DNA of 64,000 bases from Absidia repens (GCA_002105175.1 MCGE01000009.1:1488001-1552000), one strand, 5' to 3'. Numbered from the stretch's first letter, positions 1 to 11,060 are shown. The notes: generated by a model not told the origin, from the sequence alone. Translations and numbers: made by a program.

Positions 1-1
1 T

Positions 2-1146
2 GTACAGCAACCACCAACTCAACATCAACATTATCAACACCAACACCAACACCAGCATTCCACGCCAACGTTGACATCCGTACCGGGCTTGTCGCAATCC
101 TCTTCCCCACCACCTCAACTATCTGGAGGCAGTACTGGTCGTTTACCAAGCGATTACAAGCACACATCAGACGGTCGACCCACTTTACGCCGAAAATCAT
201 CTTTGGAATCCGTCAGCACAGTCATGACTGAATCAAGCGCCAATTTACAACGACATAAATTAACCCAGGCCGTGCTTCAATGTGATGTGCCTTTTGACAA
301 TCACAACTTGGTATCTGATATTGTGGACATGTTACTGACTCTCAAAAAAAGGGAACGGTCTCTGTGTCTCTTCAATCAAGATTTCATCAAGGCAAAAATT
401 CAATTGGCTTTGGAGGCTTTGGAAATCTTCCATGATGGGGAAGATTCAGATGAAGATGATGATGAAGAAAAAGCACTGCAGAGAATGTAAGTTGATTGAA
501 AACAAGATGAAAACGAAGGGGCAATGTGATATATAGTGCTAACTAACTGACAAAATTTTTTTCTATAAAAAATAAAAAAAGGCTACCAAGACAACCGATG
601 AAGAAAAAATCATCACCACTACGATCCACTCCAACTGCAGCAACTCAAACCACTGCCACTGCCATATCTCTTACCACTAGGGATGAGCAACATTCAACCA
701 AACTTAGTCATTCGACCGATGTCCCTAAAAGCATACCCGCTCGGGCCTCAAAGGCTATCCCCATCGTGGCCCCACCCGCAATCGTCTCCACCACTACAAC
801 AACTTCCTTGCCAACCAACAGCAATAAAAAGAAGGTAGCGGCAACAGCAGCATCATCGAATGGGTCAATATCGGAGAACAAGGCCGTGATCGATTCTCTT
901 ATGAAGGCTATGGAAAACAAACCTATTCACGAAAAGAAGCAATTGTTGGGTGATCGCCTCTTTCCATTGGTCAAGGCAACTGGGACAAAGCAGGCACCCA
1001 AGGTAACAATTGCCTTGCTGGATTCTGTGGATTTACCGGTACTGGCAAATATGATGTTTGATAGGGATGCTCTCAAGAAGCAGGTGGATGTGACTTTTAC
1101 TGGTTGGAAACACCAACAACAACAGCAACAGCAACAGCAACAGTAG
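2..1146 (+). CDS. Tandem-MLLE-domain protein (Pab1-like or Rrm4-like), C-terminal part
   Basis: The gene enters from the left; 349 residues are visible. Exons 2-486 and 582-1146 join in phase across a 95-nt GTAAGT...AG intron with a CTAAC branch site. Seen: two MLLE-like helical modules. The first is at visible residues about 82-141 (VDMLLTLKKRE and IKAKIQLALEAL). The second, typical one is at about 278-332 (KKQLLGDRLFPLV, then ALLDSVDLPVL). An acidic DSDEDDDEE stretch and a low-complexity Ser/Thr/Ala linker separate them, and the protein ends in ten glutamines. Known: MLLE domains bind PAM2 peptides; Pab1 has one, while the endosomal mRNA transporter Rrm4 of Ustilago has several behind its RRMs. 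Inferred: an RNA-binding protein whose RRMs lie outside the window. A degenerate first MLLE argues for Rrm4-like over plain Pab1, but the RRMs cannot be checked. A polyadenylation signal lies near 1409. Confidence 0.75.
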
Positions 1147-1750
1147 AACACCACAATTGGAATTTCTCTCTTCCTCTTTTTTTTTTTGTTTTGTATATTC
1201 TTGGTTCCACTACTCGTCTTTATCTAATGAAATACCCACTTCCTGTTCCCCTTTATTATATTTTTGAAAATATCACCCCTCCCCTTTACTACTATTTTGT
1301 TTTTCGCAAATTGTAATCATACCAGTTTTTTTTTTTTTTTTTTTTTGCCCTCCGTCTCCCCTTTCCCTCCCTTCTAGACACCCAAACTGAATCTATTTAT
1401 GTATATGAAATAAAGAACGTTTATCCTACTTTTTATAAAGGTGTCCCTTTTTTATCGTTGATCATTTGGTGGATCTTGCTTTGATTGCGCACGGGCTGCT
1501 TTTTTTTTCTTACTCTTCAAACACCGACCAAAGCTAGCGGGAAGGTGAAACTCGTCCTCCTCCTTTTTTCTTCCATCTATACCATTGGTATGATATGTTA
1601 GGTGCTGATCCCAATGTAAGATACACTTATTCCCCCCCCCGCCCTTACCTCGATATATATGAATAATAATTGACTGACCAGTTACTTTTCAAACAATAAA
1701 CGCAGAAAAGCTTAGAAAAGAATACTTCTCGACTAGCAGGGTTTTTACAA
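1147..1750. other. Intergenic: 3-prime UTR and promoter of next gene
   Basis: No gene is seen. The left part holds the 3-prime UTR of the MLLE gene, with AATAAAG near 1409 and T-runs near 1325-1346. The right part is a C/T-rich stretch that probably contains the promoter of the next plus-strand gene. Confidence 0.5.
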
Positions 1751-1892
1751 GAATGCTCTCTTCTTGGATGTTTATCGGTAAGTGCAAAGCAGGAAAATCG
1801 ATAACAAGATCGATTTTTTTTTTAAAGAGGCAACTACGAGTGAAGGGGAGATGGAAGATGGCTGACATGGTAACGGGTATTTGTACTGGTAG

Positions 1893-2837
1893 GGATTTCG
1901 TCATTTTGAAGTCTGTATGCGCAGTCGGGAAGAACTCTTGCTCAGTATTCTTCCACCGGCTCTTGTAGACTCTGGAAATAGGTAATATATATATATATAT
2001 ATATATACAGATATATATAGAAGTATTTCAGATATGGATCAGAATTTTCAACACAATTTACTTTCCTTTTTAGAAACGTGACATTGCTCTCTTCCACCCA
2101 CTTATTGGCGGAATCGTATATTAAGGCAAGTTGAAACAAACACAAGCTAAGCGTGCCTTTTTTTTTTTTTTGACATTTTTCACTCTTTGGATAATATTTA
2201 GGAAATGGATTGTACAGTATTCGTTGTTACAGGCTATGCAGTTTACAGTTGCCCATATATTTATGCCTGGAAGCAATCCCAACGGGCACTCAGGTATATG
2301 AGCAATGCGGTGGAACCTGATGTCCCTTTGCGATTGGATTCGACTACGTCTTGGACAACCAGAAGTAAGATTCTCCGCCCCTCCCCCTCCACAAAAGGTA
2401 TATATAGTATTATTGACCAGCAATATGGTTTCTTGTATATAGATGTCGCATTATGGGAAATGGTTTGGGAACTGATATCAAGGGTAACTTGGCCAAGTCC
2501 GAAAAACCCGTTTGCCATTGACTTTGATTATTTGGATCAAGTTTCTTTACCTCAATCTTTGTTTTTGACAGGTGCTTTGTTGAACTTTTTACAAACTTTG
2601 TGGGTGGAAGCAGAAACTCAGGTGTCTTTTATCGATCAAGGTAAAGAAAAACAATACAAATCATGACAGATATATACTGTAGTCAACCATATAGTGATAC
2701 AGGTGACTGATATCCCCCCCTCCTCCTTTTTTATATATTTGATAGTATTTGAAGACATACAGCTACTCCAACAGCGACACTTGCAATTGATGCGCGACTA
2801 TACACACAAGATTAATGTTACCATACCCTCAGGGTAG
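1893..2837 (+). CDS. Unrecognised multi-exon protein (start uncertain)
   Basis: Function not recognised. Five exons connect in phase: 1893-1981, 2074-2125, 2202-2364, 2443-2640 and 2746-2837 (TAG). The intron after 2125 needs a GC donor (AAG then GCAAGT); the others are GT-AG. The product would be about 197 residues, with segments such as HFEVCMRSREELLLSILPPA, ALWEMVWELIS, a hydrophobic LPQSLFLTGALLNFLQTLW and a basic, Gln-rich tail ending INVTIPSG. The true start is unclear: an ATG at 1753 (MLSSWMFI then GTAAGT) could be a first exon, but I found no phase-correct link, so translation might begin at the ATG near 1911 or further upstream. The 78-nt intron 2365-2442 has no in-frame stop, so retention would stay readable. 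The gene converges on DUO1. Confidence 0.5.
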
Positions 2838-3214
2838 CCCATCATACCAGCCCATATCCTCTTTTACATCTAGTTTTTATTCCTCGTAGTTTTTATTTTT
2901 TTCATATATTCCCCTATTCCCTCCCCTTTCTTTTTTTTTTTTTTTTTTTTTTGGCAAGCAATAAATTTTTGAAGACAAATGAGTGATGATAGTATAAGGT
3001 CTTATTTTTATTGTATATACAGTAGATAAATAAAGTGATGTAAAATAAAACAAAATAAAAAATGGCAATTGCTATTCAATTCACCAATGGTATAAAACAT
3101 ACAAAGAGACAACAATATATATATAATAGAGAAAAAAAGACGAGTACTGCAGCAAATGAATTGTCGCTACTCTACTCAATAAAATCTATTGTCGACGCCT
3201 GATACATGACGATT
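2838..3214. other. Convergent 3-prime UTR spacer
   Basis: Short spacer between two convergent genes. It holds a T-tract of more than 20 nt near 2930-2952 and AT-rich UTR sequence with a reverse-strand AATAAA near 3006-3011. No gene seen. Confidence 0.5.
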
Positions 3215-3886
3215 CTAGATCCTTTGTCGTTTTTGGCTTGATGTTTTCAGTTTCTTCGTCATATATGTTCCCACTGGTGCGGGTGTTCTTGTAGATTTGG
3301 TTGCGAGGGTTGATGATGGGGGTGTTTTAGGCACTGTTTTTATTGTTGGTTCAGGTTGGGTTGATTTTTTTTCCAAGGAAGGATCCTCTAGTAATCGTTT
3401 GGTATGTTGTGTCTGTGATAAGATTTGTGTCCATAAATCTAGAAGTTGGTCTGTTTCATCCAAAACATCGCTAAAATTCTATTATACGATCCAGTGTGAG
3501 TATCCCGTAACTATTCTTCGATCCCATTCCACTTTTGGGTTTTTATGTACCTTAATATTGTTAGCAGCTTGTTCAAAATCCTGAGTCACTGTTTCAATCA
3601 TATGGTTGAATTGCTGGACGCATTCATATTCCTTTCGTCTTTGCGCATTAATTTCTGGTGTATTATTTGGATCTTCTACTGGAGGTTGACTATGATCCAC
3701 TGTTCGAATCACCATGGTAGAACGTCTACTGGAGGTTGGTAGCAAACTTTGTCGTATTGCTCTATTGTTGCTTTCGCTATTGGCAATGTTGTTTTGATGA
3801 TGACGGTGATCCGCGGTGGTAGTGTTAATGTTAACACTTGATGCATTCGCTTCTGTTGATATAGGATAAGAATCTCGGTTCGCCAT
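3215..3886 (-). CDS. DUO1: DASH/Dam1 complex subunit Duo1
   Basis: Duo1 is a subunit of the DASH (Dam1) complex, the microtubule-encircling ring of the outer kinetochore in fungi. Two exons, complement 3551-3886 and 3479 flanking to 3215-3478, are joined in phase 0 across a 72-nt GT-AG intron, giving 199 residues. Seen: a Ser/Asn-rich N-terminus, then the conserved helical core YECVQQFNHMIETVTQDFE and, across the intron, DETDQLLDLWTQILSQTQHT, the usual Duo1 signature; the tail is basic (KKLKTSSQKRQR). The ATG at 3886 is preferred because its context is good and the only upstream in-frame start is TTG. The gene is divergent from PPP4R2 across a spacer holding a repeat copy. Family assignment rests on the core pattern recalled from known Duo1 proteins. 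Confidence 0.85.
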
Positions 3887-4025
3887 TGATGTGAAAAAGA
3901 AGTTCAATATAGTCCACGAGTCAAGAGGAAAAAAAAGGTCTAACCTCTCCAGAAAAAAAAAAAAAATAACAAATGGTGCCGGCGATTAAAAACATGAAGG
4001 TGAACAATACATTATACAAGACTGA

Positions 4026-4040
4026 TTTTTAAATCCCGCA
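4026..4040 (+). promoter_or_regulatory. TTTAAATCCCGC motif upstream of DUO1
   Basis: TTTTTAAATCCCGCA lies about 140 bp upstream of the DUO1 start, in reverse orientation to that gene, at the head of a repeat copy. The same motif recurs upstream of the complex I and LAMMER genes. Regulatory role is inference. Confidence 0.3.
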
Positions 4041-4740
4041 CAAGCAATTTATCCTTTTTTCTTCGCCATCGTAGTCTCTCGGAACTATGGTGTTCTTAGA
4101 TCAGGATCAGAATTAGTTTAGAAGGGTGTTCAAATCAGGGATTACAACATGCAAGAGAAAGCCCTTTCATTTTGGATTTAGGATTTGGAACCCACCATTA
4201 GTTGGCTTTTTGGCTCAATAAAAGATATCCTGTTGGTCTGTTTCAGATCTTGTAAAACACTATATTAGAGCCGTATTTTACAGTTGTCCTTTTAGGTTAG
4301 TGATAATAATTCCTCAGATCCACTGGCAGTCTTTGTCATGCTACTTCCAGTAGATTACTTATTGTGATTAATTCTGCGCCTTTATATTTATCATTATGCT
4401 TCAAATAAAATATGCTTTTTGCCGCCTATACTTGATTCAGGGGATAAAGAGCAATGTAGCTATTGTAGAAGTTTTGTGAGTGTTCTACCAAACTACTGCT
4501 TTCCAGATTAGAGTAAAAGTTTGTCTTAGTTCCTTAGCAATTGACTTGTGCTGTTCCTAGATTTCTTGATATGAAGATGGGCATATTTTTGCGATACCAA
4601 TCATATTAGTGAACCAAGACTGAACTCTGAATGTAATCACCGTTTTAGAAAGTATCCCCCGCCTTAAAAGTCCCTGTACCTGAATTGCAATTTTTGGCTA
4701 CCAAAAATGAAAGTTAGTCCTACCGTATTTCCTCTCAGTC
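4026..4740 (+). repeat. Dispersed repeat copy 1 (tail type 1)
   Basis: Begins with TTTTTAAATCCCGCA, then a C/T-rich stretch, then the shared core: GAATTAGTTTAGAAGGG, CAGGGATTACAACATGCA, CCCTTTCATTTTGGAT and ATTAGTTGGCTTTTTGG. The 3-prime part shares CAAATAAAATATG, TGTTCTACCA and ACCAATCATATTA with the copy at 41965. No ORF is conserved between copies. Confidence 0.75.
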
Positions 4741-4931
4741 AATCATATTAGAGACACAGGCAGCATTTTTGTGATGATCGCCTACGGTTACTTGTCGCCT
4801 TTTTTTCTAAAGTCGATGACGGACTTAATATATGTTGTTGTCTTCGGGGATTGAAATACAATTGAAAAAGCTCTTTTTTTTTTTTTTTGTCGCTTCCTTC
4901 GCACACACACTCAGTCACTCTCGCAACCAGA

Positions 4932-6251
4932 ATGGCAGACGATAATGGTGATGAAATCATGATAGGACCTATGCCTGCGGTGGAAGATCATTCTGCAATG
5001 ACGTTGACCACAATTGAACCAGAAGACGACACTGATGAAACGACAATCTTGGCCGACAGCGAGACGATCGGTCAACGCAACAACAACAAGACAAATGGAT
5101 TTGACAATAATACCGAATATGACTATCAGGACAACACCAGTCTCGTTGACCCACCCTTGCCTCAACCCTTGTTTTTTTTATCCGAAATGGGTAAATCTTT
5201 GGATGGTCTAACGTACGATCCTCATATCCTTCAGGTCGCCGAAACGAACGAAGTCGATGTACCCTGGGCCGATCTCAAGCCTATCATTCGGAATACTATT
5301 TTGAAGGTAAACCTCTACAACCATCTAATCTTTTCCAGTATATCCCTCCTCTGAAAAGAGTAAAAGAAAACACACACACACACACTTTCCTACCACTTAT
5401 ATTTTCTATTCATTGATTGATGATCTTTTTTTTTTAGCAATGCGATACTATGGAGACGGCTGTCTCTGATACCGAGGTATTATCAACCATTACGGGTATC
5501 AAAACAAACATACTTCATTGTATAGATCATCATTCCGGGTAAGTGATTCTCAAAAACTTGGGGAAATCGTTCAAATACCGTAGCTAATATGTCTTCTTTT
5601 TTTTGCCTCCCTCCCTCTCTCTCTCTTCCCTATGCAGAACACCTTTTACCATCCAACGCTTATGTGAACTGATTTCAGCACCTACAAGACATTATACTCT
5701 TTTTATCAAATACTTGCATGCTATTGAAAAGGTACAGTATAAAGACGATCCACTCCCTGGTAAAAAGCATGTTTGTCTTACACTTTCTTTTATAGGTTTT
5801 GTCAGTGGCATCTACATGGGACTCGTTCTGTGAAGAAACACATACCCCTGCCCCCTCCGACCCAGCATCATCACAACAACAACTTGAAAACGACGTTTAT
5901 ACTGGATATGAAATGCCTGACGTAGTATTAACGTCAAGTTTTGACGGGAATATCGACGTAGACGAAGACGAAGACGACGAAAACGAAGACGATGACGATG
6001 ACGACGACGACGACGAGAATGAGGATGAGGATCATCATGATAACAAACTCGACAATGTAGTGAATGAAATAGAGACTGAGGAAGTAGATGACATGGAAAC
6101 GGATAATGCATCGCCTGACCACCAAGATTCACAAACCAATGGATCTCCTTCGACGACAAACAACAGCAACAGTACTGAAGCAATGGATGATGACAGTGGC
6201 ATAGCGGAAGATTCAGAACACGGCCATCAAGTACCTAGCAGCAGTCAATGA
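4932..6251 (+). CDS. Protein phosphatase 4 regulatory subunit 2 (PPP4R2/Psy4-like)
   Basis: PPP4R2 helps target and regulate the PP4 catalytic subunit in DNA-damage recovery and other nuclear roles. Four exons, 4932-5306, 5438-5538, 5638-5731 and 5796-6251, join in phase to 341 residues. Seen: the diagnostic block TPFTIQRLCELISAP followed by RHYTLFIKYLHAIEK is a close match to the animal PPP4R2 core (PFTIQRLCELLTDP-type). It is preceded by VPWADLKPIIRNTILK and followed by a long acidic tail with runs of Asp/Glu/Asn, as in the family. The ATG at 4932 is used because the upstream extension starts only at TTG. AATAAAAATG near 6424 is the likely polyadenylation signal. The gene converges on the CBS/PB1 gene. 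Confidence 0.9.
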
Positions 6252-6811
6252 ACATCTTTTTATCTTTATCCACCTCCCCCCCAACACATTCAATTTTATA
6301 GTTTAGTGTCTCTTATTTATATTTCATCTTCATTTTTGCTACTTTTAAAATATATACATATATATACTATACAGATCATATATTCCCCTTTTATATTTTG
6401 TTTTATTTTTATTGTTGATGTTGAAATAAAAATGCATTCTTTTATTATTTCTTTTTTTCAATAACTGTGTGGCTAGTGGTGGAGTGGATTGATGGTATGT
6501 AAGTATAGAAGGAGAGGGAGGGTCAATGGACACCAAATCGAGTATGGGTAAAAGCAAATAAAACGTTTATTGAAACTAGTGATTCAGTACATATCACAGA
6601 AAAAATAAAAAAAAAAAAAATAGGGTCTATGGGTTATAATGGGATATACAGTTTAGATAAATAAACGTAAATATCGGGATAAAATATAGAATCTTTATTA
6701 AGATGATTGTGTATATATATAAAAAAAAAGGGATCATGGACAATAAATGGAATATATAAAAAAAAAAAATGTATAAATGAGACAATTATAGTAATAGTAA
6801 AATCTAAATAG
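6252..6811. other. Convergent 3-prime UTR spacer
   Basis: AT-rich spacer holding both 3-prime ends: AATAAA for PPP4R2 near 6424 and reverse-strand AATAAA near 6567, with A-tracts near 6606-6620, 6720 and 6760. No gene seen. Confidence 0.55.
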
Positions 6812-9651
6812 CTATCGATAATGGGACGTTGTACCAGACAAGGCAAAAGCGCCAAGGATGGCCACACCCAAAAATGTGATGGCAGCAGGTAAAATCAAAT
6901 CCTGAGGAACACCAATCAGTTCAATAGATCTACTGTTGCTGATGCTATTGTTGGAACGGCGTTTGCATTTCTTTTTTGCCACCACGTCCTCCTCTTGATC
7001 AGATATTGTGTTGTTTTCCTCTGGTTCAGTGTGTGTAGGCTTGTCTGCTGGTGGTACTGATGGCCGCTCCTCATCATGGTATGGTGGTGTAGGGGTAACA
7101 GGAGAATCGATAGAATAGCCATGATACAAAGTGGGAGCCATATTATCCACGACATGGAGTATGACCCGATCCAGATCCATTTTGCGTGCCAGTTGCATAG
7201 CATCTCGTACATCCGCATTCGAGGTCATCAGCACTTCGTCATTCTCGTCGTCCACATACGAGATGGTCAGCCAGTCAATGCTCTTTCCGTCATCCTCCGC
7301 TTCGTCTTTTCCGATTGCCACCAGATGATCATGAAGTATTTTCGGCCTCACACATTCGACCACTTGCTGGAAAGTGGGTTCCGTTAACACAAACCGATGA
7401 CTTTGTCCGTTGGGTAGCTTGTATTTGAATGCCATTCGATGTTCATCTGCTCCTATTGCTGTTTTGCTGGATGAGGGACGCTGTGGAACAGTTGACTGAT
7501 CATCGTGAGTGTTATTGTTGTGTCGATGTGCTGTCAAACTGGCTGATACGCTGGGCTTGCTTGCTGAGAATTCTTGTGAGGGGGGTGAGGAGGTGTCCGG
7601 CGAAATAGCGTTTTTGGCCCGCGCCATAAAAGGTGATGGTGTTTGGCGTAAGTGTGGGTGGTGAGAAGTTGCGTGTGAGACTGAAGGTGGATCTGATAGT
7701 TGTGATTCATTTTCTCCAAAACTATCCCAAAATCTAGACCACATGGGACCTATCTCAAAAAAAAAAAAAAAAAAAAAAAAGTTGGCACATAGCACGTAGG
7801 TATCATGTATCAAATCCTTTATCTGATTACCTTCTCCATCGTTGCCCTGAATACTGTTGATCTAAAAATAAGCAGCCGTCAAAAACCTGTGTAACATGAC
7901 CCTGTTTTATCCATTACCTGTTCCAGGGTAGCATAAGTGAGTTTCAATACATCCACCATTCCAACTATGGAGCCTTCTTCGACCACAGGCAAATTCAAAT
8001 AATGACCATCTATATATATATATGTATATATAAACATAAATAGAAGTCAATCACCCCTCTATATTTTTGTTTTGTATTTTCAGACGCCAACATTACCATT
8101 CATTCGACGTAAAGCTTCCATGATGGTTGTTTGAGGATCGGCGCAATCAGGATTGGGAGTCATCACACGTACCACTGAGCAAGTTGCAGGAGAGATTCCA
8201 GCAGCGACAACACGAAGGACCTAAAAAACCAACAAATCAGTACAGTTCCTTTCATTTACCCCACCCTCCCTCCTGCCGGTCGAGTACTTACAATATCTTT
8301 TCTGTTAATTCAAATGGAAGGGGTAGAAGATGAAACCAAAACGTTAGTGAATCGATCAGTGTTCTTCCTTTTCTGATATTACCTACGTTGTAAAAATCCC
8401 GGCCAGACCCTCCCGATCAGTGACAAGGACAGCGGTGGTATGGTGTTCCTTCATCAAACGAGCGATTTCACGGACATTGGTTTTTACATTAACTTCAGTT
8501 GGCACATGTCCATCCAAGACAGAATTCAGGTCAGGGCAAGACATCTGTTCACGTAGGGATTCCAAATGTTGTGTAAGTTGGACTGGGCCACCACTTGACC
8601 ATTCACGTTCGACCCCAATCAAAGCATCAACAAGTTTTTGAGAAGATCCAAAGGCCCGTTCCATTTTATCCAGCGCTTCATATAAGCATTTGGTGATGTC
8701 CAATAATCCAAAAATATCCCCTTCTTCATTACAAACAGGCTTTTTTTTTTTTTTTTTTTTTTGAAAGAAAAAAAAATAAAAAGGTGAGATCATTGTGATT
8801 GAAAGTGAGGAAATCTGGGGTGGTTAGGTTACCAGATGCCGGAATCCACGAGAGACCATCAAGTTCAAAGCATCGGTTGCACTTGTATCAGCGGTAACAC
8901 ACATCGGCATTTTTGTCATAATATCAGCCACAGTGGTAGTCCTATGTAAAAAGTTCACTAGATGAGTGGTTGCCTCCATGCATAATTGAAGGCTTTAGTT
9001 TTATATATCCTACCTTGGATCGCGACCATTTGCGGCAACCACCCTGTAAGCAATGTCTTTGGCCTATATGCAAATAAATGAATTAATACATATAAATTTC
9101 TTTATGAAACGGTGACGGCCCAAGTGTCACAACCACAAAACCAAAAGCAGTAAAACAAAAAAAAAAAAAATGGGAGACGAAACAATGGGGTGTTTGTTTA
9201 CCGTAAAGATACCACTTAAATGATCATTTTCATCCACCACCAATACACAATCACCACGTTTTGCCGCCATCAATTGCGAAGCCTCCATCACCAATAAGTG
9301 TTCTTTCACCGTGAGCGCTTGTGTAGGTCGCAAAGCCGATACTGTACCTGGAATCTTCCGTCCAAGGCGGATACCTCCACTACTGCTTTGTCGTTTCTTG
9401 GATAATTCTTGCTCAAGTTTTCTGCGTATAGCCTATTATAATATTAATAATAAAGGTGATAGGTATCAACCAACTAAGACTAGTGTCGTAGCCTCCCCTC
9501 CCTCCTTTTTTTTTTTTTATCTGTTCAAAGCGACATTTACCTCATCCTTTTTGCTCTGACGTTGCCGACTGCCAATGCTCGCCGATTCAGAAGTGTCAGC
9601 ACGAGAAGAAGCTACTGATGATAATCTTGTTCGATGATGCTTCGTAGCCAT
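6812..9651 (-). CDS. CBS-pair and PB1 domain membrane-anchored protein (Mug70-like)
   Basis: Ten exons on the reverse strand: 9541-9651, 9202-9432, 9014-9063, 8833-8941, 8387-8739, 8292-8301, 8097-8220, 7918-8009, 7831-7861 and 6812-7749; all phases agree, giving 682 residues. Seen: two CBS pairs (GDCVLVVDENDHLSGIFTAK with TVADIMTKMPMCVTADTSA; TAVLVTDREGLAGIFTTKDI with VVRVMTPNPD and DGHYLNLPVVEEG), then GPMWSRFWDSF, a PB1 domain (AFKYKLPNGQSHRF to LDRVILHVV) and a C-terminal membrane segment (LILPAAITFLGVAILGAFAL). This matches the fungal CBS/PB1 family that includes fission yeast Mug70. CBS pairs usually bind adenosyl ligands and PB1 mediates protein pairing; the specific role is unknown. 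Exon 6 is only 10 nt (encoding part of TKDI). Divergent from VMA10. Confidence 0.85.
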
Positions 9652-9865
9652 GCAATTATATAAAGTGAAAGAAGGAGAAGGCATAAAAAAAAAAAAAAAA
9701 AGGGAAGAAAAGCATCTGTTTTTAATCCCCGCATTCGATGATTGCTGGCCCGATCGAGCCGAACAAAACAATTTTATATTTTGAAACGTTTTCCAACCAA
9801 AACGTAACCCTTTTTCTTTTTTTTTTTTGTCTTTCCTTTTCTTTCATCTTGAATAAAACAAAACC
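9652..9865. promoter_or_regulatory. 214-bp divergent promoter, CBS/PB1 gene and VMA10
   Basis: The two start codons face away from each other with 214 bp between them. The spacer has a TTTAATCCCCGC motif at 9721-9732, an A17 tract near 9685-9701 and a T-rich stretch near 9810-9840. Bidirectional promoter function is inferred from the geometry only. Confidence 0.5.
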
Positions 9866-10535
9866 ATGGTAGGGTTTATTGAATGAAAAAAACAACAAAG
9901 AGGATGAATATAAATTTAAAAGAGCCTCTTTTTATTATTATTGAAACGATAGGCTGCCGCAAATTCTCAAAGCATCAACACTCTTTTGGAAGCTGAACGT
10001 GAAGCTTTAAAGATTGTCCAAAAGGCGAAGCAACGTAAGTCGGTATGGAATAGAGGATGATGGGGGGGGAGGGACTGGAAGGCTGAAATTTATTTAAAGG
10101 AAAGAGTGTACTGAACTAACCTGTTTTCTCTAATGATGTAGATCGTGTTCAACGTTTGAAGGATGCTCGTACTGAAGCTGCCAAGGATATTGAGCAACTC
10201 AAGGCGGAAAAAAATGCTGAATACCAACAATCTATTGCTCAAGTAAGTCATTGAAGCATGGTGGTGAAGATGATGAAGAGTAGAATTGCGTGGTTTGGTG
10301 ACCGTATGGAAGCGGATCAGGCGTACTTTGACTTGACAGACTTTTATTATTATTATTATTATTTTAGCACTCTGGTGAGTCTGATCAAAGTTTGGTCAAA
10401 GTAGATGAAGAAACTGATACTAAGATTGCCGAAATCCAAGCCTCTGCTGCTCAAAATCAAGAGAAAGCCATTGAAGTCTTGCTCAAGGCTATCACCAACG
10501 TTGAAGCAGTCCCTCATATCAATGCTAGAGTATAG
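9866..10535 (+). CDS. VMA10: V-type H+-ATPase subunit G
   Basis: Subunit G is part of the peripheral stalk of the V-ATPase, which acidifies vacuoles and endosomes. Exons 9866-9868, 9953-10034, 10142-10242 and 10368-10535 give 117 residues, the usual size. Seen: the N-terminal pattern AANSQSINTLLEAEREALK followed by QKAKQHRVQRLKDARTEAAK is the family signature; the rest is a charged helix. The first coding exon is just ATG, immediately followed by GTAGGG; the next exon starts GCTGCCGCA, restoring the expected MAAxNSQ start. No other in-frame ATG precedes the conserved block, which is why this start is chosen. Intron 3 contains a TTA/ATT microsatellite before its acceptor. Polyadenylation signal AATAAAGAC near 10682; converges on the orphan gene. 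Confidence 0.92.
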
Positions 10536-11060
10536 TTTTTTTATTTACTTTTTATAATTTACTTGTAGTTTAGCTATTCCATTTTATATTTTGATTGACT
10601 TGTTGGATATCCCCCTCCCCTTTACACACCCTCACTTTTAGTTTAGTACTGTATCTTTATTTTATTTTATCTTCATCATTGAATAAAGACAAAACGTATT
10701 TACAATTTGATATGCATAAAAAGGTTTTTTTATTGAATATATTGCTTGAGTCATAGGAGGAAGTTTGGGTGAAGTAAGCTAAAAGGTCATATTGATTGGG
10801 GGAAAATAGTACATATACAGGGCAGACTGAATAAATATAAAAACAGGGTGGGACATAATAATAGTAATAATAATAGTAGTAGTAATAAAAGAGTAAAGCA
10901 AAATAGGTACTAAGTATGATATTAAAAGAGGAGTGGAGTCCGAAGGAGAGGGATGGGAAAGAGGGCGAATGAAACATATACACATAGATGATATAAAAAA
11001 CTAATAAACTATAAACTACAGTAATAAATAAATAACCAAGTAGTCAGGCACCAATCATTT
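10536..11060. other. Convergent 3-prime UTR spacer
   Basis: AT-rich spacer with AATAAA for VMA10 near 10682 and reverse-strand AATAAAAAAAC near 10725, plus an ATA/TAA microsatellite near 10857-10885. No gene seen. Confidence 0.5.

Larger units (their letters stand above)
3887..4931. other. Divergent intergenic region DUO1-PPP4R2
   Basis: Contains a diverged copy of the dispersed repeat (entry at 4026) and, at its right end, a T-rich leader directly before the PPP4R2 start. No protein gene seen. Confidence 0.5.

Noticed and set aside
2205..2666. Single-exon reading of the gene at 2.2 kb
   Set aside because: The frame runs through a good intron (GTAAGA to TATATAG) and ends in an intron; the spliced model keeps phase to a proper stop at 2837.
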